A DNA stretch of 48,967 bases from IMG/VR virus record IMGVR_UViG_3300009093_000060, positions 1 to 48,967 of that record; one strand, 5' to 3'. This document shows, one piece after another, positions 41,801 through 48,613 of the stretch. The position numbers were made by a program, and so were the translations under genes. The DNA comes from a virus. The notes under the pieces were generated by a model. It did not search any database. It was not told the DNA's origin and saw nothing but the letters and a program-made list of their open reading frames with translations. The number at the start of each line of letters is the position of its first letter. Within the stretch, counting starts at the first letter, position 1.

Positions 41801-43271
41801 TGACCCCAGCGCCGGAAAACGTATACGCAATCAGATCTCCCGTGTTCCGGTAGCCGACTCCATAGCCGCTTACGTCCCCCGTCATCAGCCCGTTCATGCG
41901 CAATAACACGCGCACTTCGTCAAATACCCCAACATCAGCGTTTCTCAGGGTGACGTAAGCTTCCTGATCGGCGCTGATCGGAGCTGCGTCAAATACCCCG
42001 CTGAGAGTATTGCCGCCACCGGCCAGGCTGTCGTCTATGAAGGCAGCGTTACTACTAACCGCGAATACCCGCAGCTCACCTGCGAAGACTCGCGACCAGC
42101 CCGTCGCCGGGTCTTCATCAGCGCGGTTGAAGTTGTCAAGGATGGGCGTGGTGGGAAAGTTAGCCGGTCCAAATGAGGGAGAGGCACTACTACTCGGACT
42201 CGTAGATGCGCTAGGGCTGACTGAGAGAGAGGTACTGGATGAAGGACTGGTACTGGAACTCGGGGAGATACTGGGGCTGACACTGGAACTCGGACTAGCC
42301 GAAGACGATGGAGAGATACTTGGAGAAACACTCGCCGAAGGACTCTGACTACTACTCGGTGAGAGACTGGGTGAAGTTGAGCTGCTCGGGCTGACACTCG
42401 GGCTCGGCGAGACACTGGGACTGACACTGCTACTCGGAGAGACACTCGGACTGGGCGAGATCGAAGGAGAGACGGAACTCGATGGTGATGGGCTACTTGA
42501 GGGAGAGAGACTTGGACTGTTCGAGCTTGACGGGGAAACTGAAGGTGAAGGACTGACTGACGCACTCGCACTTGAGGATGGACTCACACTGGCCGATGGG
42601 CTAGCTGACGCTGACGGACTAAGGCTAGGGGAAGGACTGACACTCGAACTCGCGCTTGTCGTATTGAACGTGAGCGTATCGGTGAGGATGAGATTCGGGT
42701 TGTTCGCAGTGGTGACACCATCCGTGATCGCAAGGTCGGTAGCTGAGTCAGAGCCGATACTAATGGATCCACCATGCGTGTTCGTCCCACCCGGATCGCC
42801 GTTGAGTCCCACTTCGACGACGATGCGATCTCCTGCAACCGTCGTGTAATTCCCCGCCACACTCGCCACGGTCGCGCTTCTGGTCGTGAGGGAGCTGGAG
42901 GTTTGCTCGGTCCCGTCCTGACGTTTCGCAATCAGGGTCTTCTGTAACGTCGAACCATTGAAGATATAGACCGCCCACGTGAAGAAGAGATTGTTTGCCG
43001 CTGCGGTCTCGGCTTCGCGCATGACGATCGAGATGTTCTGCCCACCCGTGATAGTCTGGCCTGCGTCAAGGGGATGCGAGATGAACTGGGCGAGGATGAT
43101 GTCGAGTTGCGTGGAGACGGCGGAGGTGCAGTTCCGCGTGGTCATGGTGGAGGAGAGTTTGGTGGTGCCGGCAGCGAAGCGCGCAAATTGCGTCTGGTCC
43201 GTCCAACCCGCGTTGGGAGTGGGGGTGATCGGACTGAAGGCAGTCGATTCGAGATAGAGTTTCGTTGCCAG
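38880..43271 (-). CDS. Giant Ser-X repeat fibre protein
   Basis: A 1463-residue protein read from CTG 43269-43271. The start is chosen because GAGGAGG lies about nine bases upstream, the peptide then reads (M)ATKLYLESTAFSP as in other phage fibres, and the only ATG (43145) has no ribosome site. N-terminal domain: residues 1-~205. Repeats: ~205-365, ~569-627 and ~815-1420. Two homologous jelly-roll/LamG-like domains lie between them (~366-568 and ~628-814). Both start NFPTTPILD and contain TDSTY; they end DDFGGG and DNFGGG respectively. A short hydrophobic C-terminal part (HAHFMPRQSSVAF...) follows. In the third repeat 25 consecutive 16-residue units can be counted. It lies directly after TerL. 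Likely a surface or side fibre, displaying a Ser-rich, probably glycosylated rod. The opposite strand encodes acidic shadow frames. Confidence 0.8.
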   Translation of the reverse strand: MATKLYLESTAFSPITPTPNAGWTDQTQFARFAAGTTKLSSTMTTRNCTSAVSTQLDIILAQFISHPLDAGQTITGGQNISIVMREAETAAANNLFFTWAVYIFNGSTLQKTLIAKRQDGTEQTSSSLTTRSATVASVAGNYTTVAGDRIVVEVGLNGDPGGTNTHGGSISIGSDSATDLAITDGVTTANNPNLILTDTLTFNTTSASSSVSPSPSLSPSASASPSASVSPSSSASASVSPSPSVSPSSSNSPSLSPSSSPSPSSSVSPSISPSPSVSPSSSVSPSVSPSPSVSPSSSTSPSLSPSSSQSPSASVSPSISPSSSASPSSSVSPSISPSSSTSPSSSTSLSVSPSASTSPSSSASPSFGPANFPTTPILDNFNRADEDPATGWSRVFAGELRVFAVSSNAAFIDDSLAGGGNTLSGVFDAAPISADQEAYVTLRNADVGVFDEVRVLLRMNGLMTGDVSGYGVGYRNTGDLIAYTFSGAGVNAEIGSVAITLTDGDKIGARITGDQLELWTRQGAGAWTKQTTITDSTYGAPGQIGLQLQIIAGNALIEADDFGGGVAIIGSPSVSPSASASPSASDSPSASASVSPSLSPSSSPSPSSSLSPSASTSPSSSASPSPPPPNFPTTPILDDANRSDEGPPPSAGWSGAVFSDGGMVVVSNQFASASGTGTAAWGTTTAADCEVYAQAAINISGITRSCQLYLRASSLGASVNAYGVRAFGANLTVIRYDAGVATTIAAFGIGSNLLNNDQFGASMVGSTITVYIKRTGNDWALVDSVTDSTYTSGGVIGMGTAGGAKLDNFGGGDAVPGSPSSSVSPSVSPSGSVSPSSSASPSSSTSPSVSPSPSVSPSSSESPSVSPSSSASPSSSASASTSPSASQSPSTSESQSVSPSASQSPSSSASASVSPSSSASPSSSESLSISPSSSASPSSSESPSISPSSSASPSSSESPSISPSASESPSSSASPSVSPSASQSPSASESASVSPSPSQSPSSSISPSVSPSPSQSPSSSASPSVSPSASTSPSSSESLSVSPSASVSPSSSTSPSVSPSPSQSPSSSESPSVSPSSSTSPSSSESLSISPSSSLSPSTSESPSQSPSSSQSPSSSASASVSPSPSQSPSSSTSPSVSPSPSLSPSSSESRSVSPSASTSPSSSESASQSPSSSPSPSSSESPSVSPSASTSPSSSESLSQSPSSSISPSASESPSISPSASQSPSSSSSASTSPSSSESPSPSAGSSSVSPSVSPSLSPSSSTSPSVSPSPSLSPSASASSSQSPSASVSPSSSESLSVSPSASVSPSSSASPSLSPSHSESASASASTSPSGSESRSPSPSSSASSSASPSSSESPSTSPSESVSASQSPSASQSQSISPSSSISVSESPSLSPSSSSSASTSLSISPSLSPSHSASPSGPLPRVVHAHFMPRQSSVAFVPRKPGAVFAARVASVQFAVDN
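39010..40828 (-). repeat. Long Ser-X repeat (includes 25 units of 48 bp)
   Basis: The third and longest repeat block. From about 40765 down to about 39566 it consists of 25 consecutive units of 16 codons with the pattern S-x-S-P-S-S-S-x-S-x-S-x-S-P-S-x (the sixth residue varies in a few units). Positions 8 and 16 vary most, and Glu appears often at position 8. The rest is irregular Ser-X repeat. Confidence 0.85.
41390..41566 (-). repeat. Short Ser-X repeat (linker)
   Basis: About 59 codons of Ser/Pro repeat joining the two jelly-roll-like domains of the giant fibre protein. Confidence 0.75.
42175..42660 (-). repeat. Ser-X/Ser-Pro repeat (first block)
   Basis: About 160 codons of Ser/Pro-rich repeat after the N-terminal domain of the giant fibre protein. 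Confidence 0.8.
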
Positions 43272-43414
43272 CGGGGGATTCCTCCTCGCTGGACTTTAGC
43301 ATGGAACTACGAGATGAGTTGAGGTATAATGCGCGGCATCTTCCACCCTATGGTAAGACGCAACTGAGGCTGGCTTGATTTTCCGAGAGGTTAACAGGCT
43401 GGCCTTGGTTGTGT
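43272..43414 (-). promoter_or_regulatory. Leader of the giant fibre gene
   Basis: A 143-base gap between the TerL stop and the CTG start of the fibre. It contains the GAGGAGG ribosome site about nine bases before the start. A TTATACC box near 43325-43331 on the - strand could be a -10 element, but no matching -35 is seen. CCAGCCT occurs twice. It may be the leader of a separate fibre transcript. Confidence 0.4.
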
Positions 43415-45019
43415 TTAGACGTATTCCATGTAGGAGTAGGATTCGATTTCAACTTGCTCAACTTGCTTCTTGCGCGGGAAGAACGACTGGACGGTGGCGT
43501 CACCGTCGTCGGTTGATCTCCCCAGTCGTCCCGGCTTGCGTAAGTCGTCCTTTGATTCGATCCGCAGTTTGCCTGAGCCCGTCATCCGTCCACGCTTTGG
43601 CGCTGAGAGATCTCCAGTGAGCACGTCGCAGGGAGGGAGAGCCACGTCGGAGTCGTAGGCTGGATCCAGCAACTCGCGCATATACCACCAAGCCGCTGAG
43701 CGCTTGTCTGCAAACTCCAGCTCCTTCGATCGGTCCCTCATACTCGTGCTCTCGCCTGCGTTGAAGGGGACTGCGCGACTCCCGAATCGTTCTCTGAGCT
43801 GATCGAACGGCCCAGCGCCGATGCCGATCACGTCTACCATTGCGTAAGCTGAGATCCAGCGCTCAAGGAGATTGGATGCGTAGCCGACAACGGGTTGAGT
43901 ATCCGCAATCGCGTACCTGTCCAGTTGCGTCACCGTCATTCCCTGACGACGCGCGATCACGGTCTTGTCACCCTTGTCACTACGAGCAATGTCCACCCCC
44001 AGTCCATCCACCGGATAAGCCTCGTTGCGCCACCTCCACCTCGGCCACGTCCCTTGTTTCGCGCCTTCGATCCAGTTCCAGTTGCGATCCAGCAACTCGA
44101 TCCGCTCGTGCCAACGCCGATTCGCAGCTTCAATCCACGCGAGGGGAATGACGCAGTCTTCGGACGATTCGCAGAACTCACCTAGTACGCGATTCTTGAA
44201 CACGGCTGAGTTCTCACCCCACTGGCGTGCGAGTTGATTAACCTTCTCTCGCGTAATCCGCCCTGCAAGGATCATCTCCTCCACGGTCACATGCCGCGTC
44301 CACCAGTCCTCATAACCCGGCTTGCGTGTGTGAATGTCGTAGAAGCGACCAGAAGGCTCGCCGGGAGTGGAGATCGCAAGCGCGTAAGTGTCGCCTGTCA
44401 TCAGCGCGCCTTCAGCAGCATCCCACCTGCCCGGAGCGATCGCTTTCGCCTCGTCGAACACGTACAGCAGATGATCCGCGTGCGCTCCTTCCGTCATCTC
44501 ATCATCTGACGCCGCCATTGCAAACCCGCGCCCGGTGGAAAGCTTGAGGAGCATTGTTTGCAACTCGTACTGCGTAAACGCTGGCCGTCCCACCTTCTCC
44601 CACTTGATCCTCATGGCCCACTTGTGGACCTCGGGCCAAAAGAATTCGCTCAGTTGTCGCCAAGCGGATGCGGTCGTGGGGATTTTCCAGTCGTCGCCGT
44701 CGAAGGTGGTAGAGAAACAGAGGAGAGAGATTGCAGCGAGACAGGTCTTACCTAGTCCGTGAGGGCCGCGCACAGCGACGCGATGTTTGCGAGGCAGCGC
44801 GTCCCAGATCTCGTCCTGATATCGGGTCGGCCCCTGTCCATCCGGCCAGTTGACGCAGTCATGGGCGAATCCGACGTAGTTGTTGCGATAAGTGCGCTTG
44901 AATTGCTCGCCCGGCTTGTCGAGGGCTCGGAGTTCCTCTAGTAGCACCAACTGCGCCTCAATGGGCCAAGTCTCCCAGTTGGGGCCGAGTTGCTGTTGGG
45001 TGCGGGAGCGACGGGGCAT
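43415..45019 (-). CDS. terL: Terminase large subunit
   Basis: A 534-residue protein. Walker A GPHGLGKT is at 85-92. Walker B LLYVFDE is at 184-190, with the catalytic Glu. The coupling segment ISTPGEPSGRF begins near residue 216. The RNase H-like nuclease has GVDIARSDKGDKT at 341-353, with D343 as a metal ligand. It is the ATPase motor that packs the genome and cuts it. Its C-terminus (IESYSYMEYV) is ordinary. Confidence 0.95.
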   Translation of the reverse strand: MPRRSRTQQQLGPNWETWPIEAQLVLLEELRALDKPGEQFKRTYRNNYVGFAHDCVNWPDGQGPTRYQDEIWDALPRKHRVAVRGPHGLGKTCLAAISLLCFSTTFDGDDWKIPTTASAWRQLSEFFWPEVHKWAMRIKWEKVGRPAFTQYELQTMLLKLSTGRGFAMAASDDEMTEGAHADHLLYVFDEAKAIAPGRWDAAEGALMTGDTYALAISTPGEPSGRFYDIHTRKPGYEDWWTRHVTVEEMILAGRITREKVNQLARQWGENSAVFKNRVLGEFCESSEDCVIPLAWIEAANRRWHERIELLDRNWNWIEGAKQGTWPRWRWRNEAYPVDGLGVDIARSDKGDKTVIARRQGMTVTQLDRYAIADTQPVVGYASNLLERWISAYAMVDVIGIGAGPFDQLRERFGSRAVPFNAGESTSMRDRSKELEFADKRSAAWWYMRELLDPAYDSDVALPPCDVLTGDLSAPKRGRMTGSGKLRIESKDDLRKPGRLGRSTDDGDATVQSFFPRKKQVEQVEIESYSYMEYV

Positions 45020-45201
45020 CAGTTAAGTTCTCGGTGGTCGTAGGAGTTGTGGACGATAATCTCGCGAATTGAGTTCTCTACCCTTTGACATTCAGGGCCA
45101 CAATCGCAGTTCGCGGTCGGATCATGCGATTGCAGGTCGTCCAGCGGAATCACGTGGACGTTGTCGTCGTCCTGAAATTCAGCTAGCCATTCGCGGGGCA
45201 T
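45019..45201 (-). CDS. Conserved small phage protein upstream of terL
   Basis: A 60-residue protein with the pattern HVIPLDDLQSHDPTANCDCGPEC and a closing IVHNSYDHREL, found in a widespread small phage protein near terminase genes. Cys residues in CDCGPEC may bind metal. Its stop overlaps the TerL start. No known function. Confidence 0.7.
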   Translation of the reverse strand: MPREWLAEFQDDDNVHVIPLDDLQSHDPTANCDCGPECQRVENSIREIIVHNSYDHRELN

Positions 45202-45253
45202 CGGTCAGGATGATACGACATTGCGGTGAGTTTTGGTGGTAGAATTGTTGGCT

Positions 45254-45490
45254 ATGTGTAAATCGGAAAGAATCATCGAACAGTTCAAGAACGGCTCGCG
45301 GTTTATCGACGCACGGGGTCGTCATGTTTTAGCCGTCGCGAGATACGAAGTTGGCCCAGCGTTGATCGTAGGGGAGGAAGAAGACGAGATAGGAGTTAAG
45401 CTCGAAGGCGTCGATTACTATAGTCCTAAAGATAAGTCAGACGACTTCTGGGACGTGGTACTAGTAAGTAGTTTGAGCGAGGTTCAATGA
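45254..45490 (+). CDS. Hypothetical protein, first gene of inserted cassette
   Basis: A 78-residue protein from ATG 45254. GTG at 45236 or TTG at 45233 would give a longer form. An extended -10 sequence TGGTAGAAT (45237-45245) lies so close to this ATG that the message could be nearly leaderless. The product has alternating strands (LIVGEEEDEIGVKLEGV) and an acidic part. No family. It opens a + strand trio inside the - strand late region. Confidence 0.55.
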   Translation: MCKSERIIEQFKNGSRFIDARGRHVLAVARYEVGPALIVGEEEDEIGVKLEGVDYYSPKDKSDDFWDVVLVSSLSEVQ

Positions 45491-45675
45491 CCCCTGAGTC
45501 CACCAGTCCGTCCTCGTGGCCCCTTGTCATCATCATCGAAGACTGCTACGTGCCGGAATTCGCTGAATCGATCATCAAATTGACCGAACTCAGCACTGAG
45601 GAGCGGGATTATGCACAGATTAACGCCCTCGCGGTGTATGCGGAGTTGGGATTGAGAGGAGAGAGGTTGAATTGA
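45487..45675 (+). CDS. Hypothetical small protein
   Basis: A 62-residue protein in an ATGA overlap with the previous gene. Contains a central hydrophobic strand (PLVIIIEDCYVPEF) and a helical second half. Not recognised. Confidence 0.55.
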   Translation: MTPESTSPSSWPLVIIIEDCYVPEFAESIIKLTELSTEERDYAQINALAVYAELGLRGERLN

Positions 45676-45848
45676 GCGCAGAGAACTGTAAAAACTGTGG
45701 AATTGATCGCTCGTTAGACTCTCATGGTACCTACTGTGAAGACTGTCGCCGTATTGGCGGGCGGGGTATCATAGTGGGAGTGGTACTCGCAGAGGCCTTA
45801 ACAACCGTCGTTATCATTACCGCGCTACTGCTCGGTGTCTGTCGCTAA
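45672..45848 (+). CDS. Zinc-ribbon membrane protein (58 aa)
   Basis: A TTG start in a TTGA overlap with the previous stop, behind GGAGAGAGG. The product has a four-Cys zinc ribbon (CKNC...CEDC) at residues 6-25 and a C-terminal hydrophobic segment (IIVGVVLAEALTTVVIITAL). A zinc head with a membrane tail suggests a small membrane-attached regulator. The TAA at 45846-45848 closes the cassette. Confidence 0.6.
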   Translation: MSAENCKNCGIDRSLDSHGTYCEDCRRIGGRGIIVGVVLAEALTTVVIITALLLGVCR

Positions 45849-46218
45849 ACTCTTTTTGTATTTTCTAAATCTAATAATTTCCAAGTTAGTGTTTGCCAGT
45901 GATTAACAGTGGTGGGAAAATTGACGTGCGTAGGTTTACCGTTCCCCTACCTCTCCTCCACTCAATGATCGAACTCCCGGTGATGGGGGTGCGCAGGTGA
46001 GAGTAAAATTAGTAGTAGCTGTCGGTAGTCGTCATCGTCGCAATCCCTCAACGAATTCAGCGAATTAGACCACTACTCACAACTGTGAAGTTCGCAACTG
46101 CGTACACCTACAATTGACGGTGTTGGCCCACGACTATAACCACTACCCACAGTGGGACCGATAACACACAATATGTTCTGACTGTTAAGTCTAATGACGA
46201 GGTAGTATGACGATGAGG
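45849..46218. other. Non-coding region of ~370 bases, candidate packaging site
   Basis: I see no convincing gene. The region has several small symmetrical sequences: CCCACAGTGGG near 46148, TCACAACTGTGA near 46078, CGCAACTGCG near 46094. A hydrophobic - strand frame at 46073-46276 is likely a shadow of the TerS 3' end. Its place between TerS and TerL suggests a cos or pac site, but neither can be proved. Confidence 0.4.
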
Positions 46219-46788
46219 CTAGTCGTCGGCGGTAGTAGCAGTAGGAGTCGATGACGATGCCGGTTGAGTGTCGCACTCTTTTTGCAAATTCTCGGACTGA
46301 GGGGAGAATTGCTTTGATCCAGTACCTTGAACTCGACTAGCACTCACGTCAATAAACTCACTCGTCGTCATGGGTAGCTGCCGCAGTCCGAGCTGTTGAA
46401 TCCGCTCCTGAATCTCGTTCTTCACGACTTCTACGTCAATTGTTACCTTGTCACGGAACTTAGGTCGATGGGCTTTGAGGTAGAACATAGCGAGGAGGTT
46501 ATCAGTGAAAGCACGCTTGTACACTGAGGTTTCAAGGTCGTCTACGCTATCTTCCTTCGAGTCTGCTACAGCTTCAGCAAACTGCGCATCCTGTTCCATC
46601 CATCGATAAACAGTCTTACGAGATACCGGAGTCAACTTAGCCGCGTGGTAAATCGAGCCATGCTCACGGTACAGTGTAATAAATTCACACTTTCTTGTAA
46701 CTGTGTCATTGTCACCGTTAAACACATACCCGTCCATGCCTGCAAGTTCAATAGAATGAGTACTTTGCGGGTCAGGTGCGGTGCTCAT
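46219..46788 (-). CDS. Terminase small subunit
   Basis: A 189-residue protein with a helix-turn-helix near the N-terminus (FITLYREHGSIYHAAKLTPVSRKTVYRWMEQD), then an oligomerisation helix region (SVDDLETSVYKRAF) typical of TerS proteins, and a disordered Ser/Thr-rich C-terminal tail. It binds the packaging site and passes DNA to TerL. The + strand cassette separates it from TerL, which is unusual. Confidence 0.8.
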   Translation of the reverse strand: MSTAPDPQSTHSIELAGMDGYVFNGDNDTVTRKCEFITLYREHGSIYHAAKLTPVSRKTVYRWMEQDAQFAEAVADSKEDSVDDLETSVYKRAFTDNLLAMFYLKAHRPKFRDKVTIDVEVVKNEIQERIQQLGLRQLPMTTSEFIDVSASRVQGTGSKQFSPQSENLQKECDTQPASSSTPTATTADD

Positions 46789-46809
46789 GAGTGGGATTAT
46801 ACTACAAGG

Positions 46810-47016
46810 CTAGTCAGGATGGCTGAGTGTTTTGAATTCAAACTCTTCATTCGCAATCGCTTCATTAAACGCTTTCTCAGCCGCGAAGTAGCGATCCCGA
46901 ACCTTTGCAGCGTTCGCGGTTAGTGTAGCAGTGGGTGACAACATGGCCGAAGAACGCGGCATGATGGCGTCGTATTCAGCCTTTGCATCAATGTATTCTT
47001 TAATAAGTTTGAGCAC
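46810..47016 (-). CDS. Hypothetical helical protein
   Basis: A 68-residue, GTG-started protein behind AGGAG. Mostly helical (LKLIKEYIDAKAEYDAIM, DRYFAAEKAFNEAIANEE). It overlaps the small membrane protein gene at 47000-47146. No family. Confidence 0.55.
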   Translation of the reverse strand: MLKLIKEYIDAKAEYDAIMPRSSAMLSPTATLTANAAKVRDRYFAAEKAFNEAIANEEFEFKTLSHPD

Positions 47017-47146
47017 TACTTATTCTCCTGTTCGTCTCACCACCCACCCTCGTCAACCACGATTGCAACCCGTAGTAGACGCCGAAGGAGAGTGCAAGAA
47101 CGAGGAGGATAGTTAAGGCGTAGTCGGATAGGGTTAGTTTGTGCAT
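47000..47146 (-). CDS. Small single-span membrane protein (48 aa)
   Basis: ATG at 47144-47146, TAA at 47000-47002. One membrane segment, residues about 8-27 (DYALTILLVLALSFGVYYGL). It starts five bases after the upstream gene ends, with no strong ribosome site, so translation is probably coupled. Role unknown. Confidence 0.5.
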   Translation of the reverse strand: MHKLTLSDYALTILLVLALSFGVYYGLQSWLTRVGGETNRRISSAQTY

Positions 47147-47151
47147 TGTTG

Positions 47152-47325
47152 TTAAAGTTTGCCCTCGTCGATTAGTTGTTGCTCCATCGCTTGATAATGG
47201 GCCATCTCCTCGTTTGCGGTAGGATCAAATACTCCCCAGTCAAGTGATCCATCACACTCGCATTCGCACCACGTTTGCATTCCGCAACGCCAATGCTCTT
47301 CAATCGTACAACCTTCGCACTTCAT
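47152..47325 (-). CDS. Small Cys-rich protein (57 aa)
   Basis: ATG 47325 follows GGGGG and lies just after the preceding stop. The longer frame to 47373 would overlap that gene. The product has six Cys in its first 25 residues (CEGC...CGMQTWCECEC), which is a strong metal-binding pattern. No function is known. Confidence 0.6.
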   Translation of the reverse strand: MKCEGCTIEEHWRCGMQTWCECECDGSLDWGVFDPTANEEMAHYQAMEQQLIDEGKL

Positions 47326-47329
47326 CGGG

Positions 47330-47554
47330 CTACCCCCAACATTCCAGTAACTTGTCAAGGTCCACGCGCGCACGGGTTACGTATTTCTTGACTTGCTCGA
47401 ATTCGCTGCGGTCTACGTAGACGAAATTGCCGCTAAAGCGAAACGAGTAGAGATACTGCGGCTTGCGACCTAAGAAGCTCTCAAAGTAATTACGCTTCCG
47501 GTGACTGCGCGGAATACGCACGCAAATGTTGTGATTCTCTGTTAGCTGTTGCAT
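47330..47554 (-). CDS. Hypothetical basic protein
   Basis: ATG 47554 with GGAG upstream. The 74-residue product is basic and aromatic (VRIPRSHRKRNYFESF, YLYSFRFSGNFVYVD), which may suit nucleic acid binding, but no known family is seen. Confidence 0.55.
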   Translation of the reverse strand: MQQLTENHNICVRIPRSHRKRNYFESFLGRKPQYLYSFRFSGNFVYVDRSEFEQVKKYVTRARVDLDKLLECWG

Positions 47555-47583
47555 CAACTCAACTCCGTGCTGGTGATTGCGTC

Positions 47584-47823
47584 CTAATTCTCACTACCTA
47601 AGAACTTGAAAGTACAAGTCGCGCTCAATTCGATGAGCTGCCGTTGCCGAGCAAGTGCAAGTTCAAGGGTTGGCTGTACGTCGTAAGCGCTGGTCCGATG
47701 CCGTGCTCCATTCCCCAGTAATACCTCCACAGTCGCAGTTTCCAGATCCTGTCCCACGACCCTGCAAGGGATCACTTTTTCGTAAAGCGCCCAGTACATA
47801 TTTCGATTCACTAACGTTGCCAT
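47584..47823 (-). CDS. Hypothetical protein
   Basis: A 79-residue protein with a possible small beta-barrel (VIPCRVVGQDLETATVEVLLG) followed by a helix (TLELALARQRQLIEL). It could be an SH3-like or OB-like small protein. Not recognised. Confidence 0.55.
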   Translation of the reverse strand: MATLVNRNMYWALYEKVIPCRVVGQDLETATVEVLLGNGARHRTSAYDVQPTLELALARQRQLIELSATCTFKFLGSEN

Positions 47824-47827
47824 TGCC

Positions 47828-48040
47828 TTAGACTTTCACCGTGACCACTTGCCAGCCTTCGCGAGCAAGTTTGTTAGGGATACGCATGGTAGCTACAGCG
47901 GAGGCCAGCCATTCGCCAGTGGCTGGGTTGAGTGCGCCATAGATGATCCGGTAAGGAAAATAACTTCTCAGTCTGCGTAGTTCGGTTATTTGCGCCTCGT
48001 TTAAAGTTGATTCCATAGTCTGTTTATCTGTCTCACTCAT
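47828..48040 (-). CDS. Hypothetical protein
   Basis: A 70-residue protein, helix followed by strands (ITELRRLRSYFPYRIIYGALN, GWQVVTVKV). It lies in the small-gene cluster upstream of TerS. No known family. Confidence 0.5.
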   Translation of the reverse strand: MSETDKQTMESTLNEAQITELRRLRSYFPYRIIYGALNPATGEWLASAVATMRIPNKLAREGWQVVTVKV

Positions 48041-48063
48041 ACTCCCTCCCGTGGGTTGGTTGG

Positions 48064-48249
48064 TTAGTCGCAGGATTGCAGTCTATTGCTTCCCTGCGCC
48101 TTTATAAAAGCCGTCACTTTTGACTTGTGCCAAGTCTCGCCGCCGTCAAAGGAATAATACTTCACGTTCCAACTAAACTTGACTTCGAGCCAGTACCAAA
48201 TTCCGGTTGGCTTGTGAACCACTCGCTTCATAATCGCCGTTGCACTCAT
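48064..48249 (-). CDS. Hypothetical beta-rich protein
   Basis: ATG 48249 is preferred; a GTG at 48258 overlaps the upstream stop. The 61-residue product has Trp/Tyr-rich strands (GIWYWLEVKFSWNVKYYSF) and ends with two Ser and a Cys. No family. Confidence 0.5.
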   Translation of the reverse strand: MSATAIMKRVVHKPTGIWYWLEVKFSWNVKYYSFDGGETWHKSKVTAFIKAQGSNRLQSCD

Positions 48250-48254
48250 CTCCC

Positions 48255-48500
48255 TCACCCCTTTCGCTTCGGTCTGCGTGCGTGCGGCTTACTGATACCT
48301 GAATCCAGTGGAATAGCCCCGATGATTTGCTGGCATTCCTCTTCGGTTAACAATGCTGTCTTGCGCGGACGCCCGCCTTTATGACCATTTGCGCGAGCTG
48401 CATCAGCTTTGCGCTTCGTGGTAGCCTTGCCGCCAACCTTGCCGCCCTTTGCGCCGATCCTTGCTAAATACTTACTTACCTCTTTAGGTACGGTTCCCAT
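48255..48500 (-). CDS. Small basic Gly/Lys/Arg-rich, probably DNA-binding protein
   Basis: An 81-residue protein with a repeated pattern GAKGGKVGGKAT then GHKGGRPRK, then an acidic helix and a basic end. Such Gly-Lys-Arg repeats occur in small nucleic acid binding phage and bacterial proteins. It is the first gene leftward from the divergent promoter region, and its start lies only ~3 bases from the predicted transcription start, so it may be leaderless. It could be the regulator of that region (inference). Confidence 0.65.
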   Translation of the reverse strand: MGTVPKEVSKYLARIGAKGGKVGGKATTKRKADAARANGHKGGRPRKTALLTEEECQQIIGAIPLDSGISKPHARRPKRKG

Positions 48501-48509
48501 AACGCGGCG

Positions 48510-48538
48510 AGACTAAACCTAAACCGGATTTCTGTCAA
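48510..48538 (-). promoter_or_regulatory. Leftward sigma70-type promoter
   Basis: -35 TTGACA (48533-48538) and -10 TAGTCT (48510-48515) are separated by exactly 17 bases on the - strand. The spacer carries CCGGTTTAGGTTT (as read on this strand), also present in the opposing promoter's spacer as the reverse complement with one change. Confidence 0.75.
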
Positions 48539-48584
48539 GAGGAAAAATAAGTTTACCTATTGAAAAATAATTTGATTTACCCTA

Positions 48585-48613
48585 TTGACAAGAAACCTAA
48601 AGCGGCTTATAGT
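48585..48613 (+). promoter_or_regulatory. Rightward sigma70-type promoter
   Basis: Perfect -35 TTGACA (48585-48590), 17-base spacer, and -10 TATAGT (48608-48613). Transcription would start near 48620, in front of the gene at 48645. Confidence 0.85.

Noticed and set aside
39010-42660. Regularly spaced repeats that could be taken for a CRISPR array
   Set aside because: The repeats are in frame, code for Ser-X peptide, and have no constant direct repeat with unique spacers.
46073-46276. - strand 67-residue frame downstream of TerS
   Set aside because: Overlaps the TerS 3' end, composition is unlike a protein, no ribosome site; treated as non-coding.
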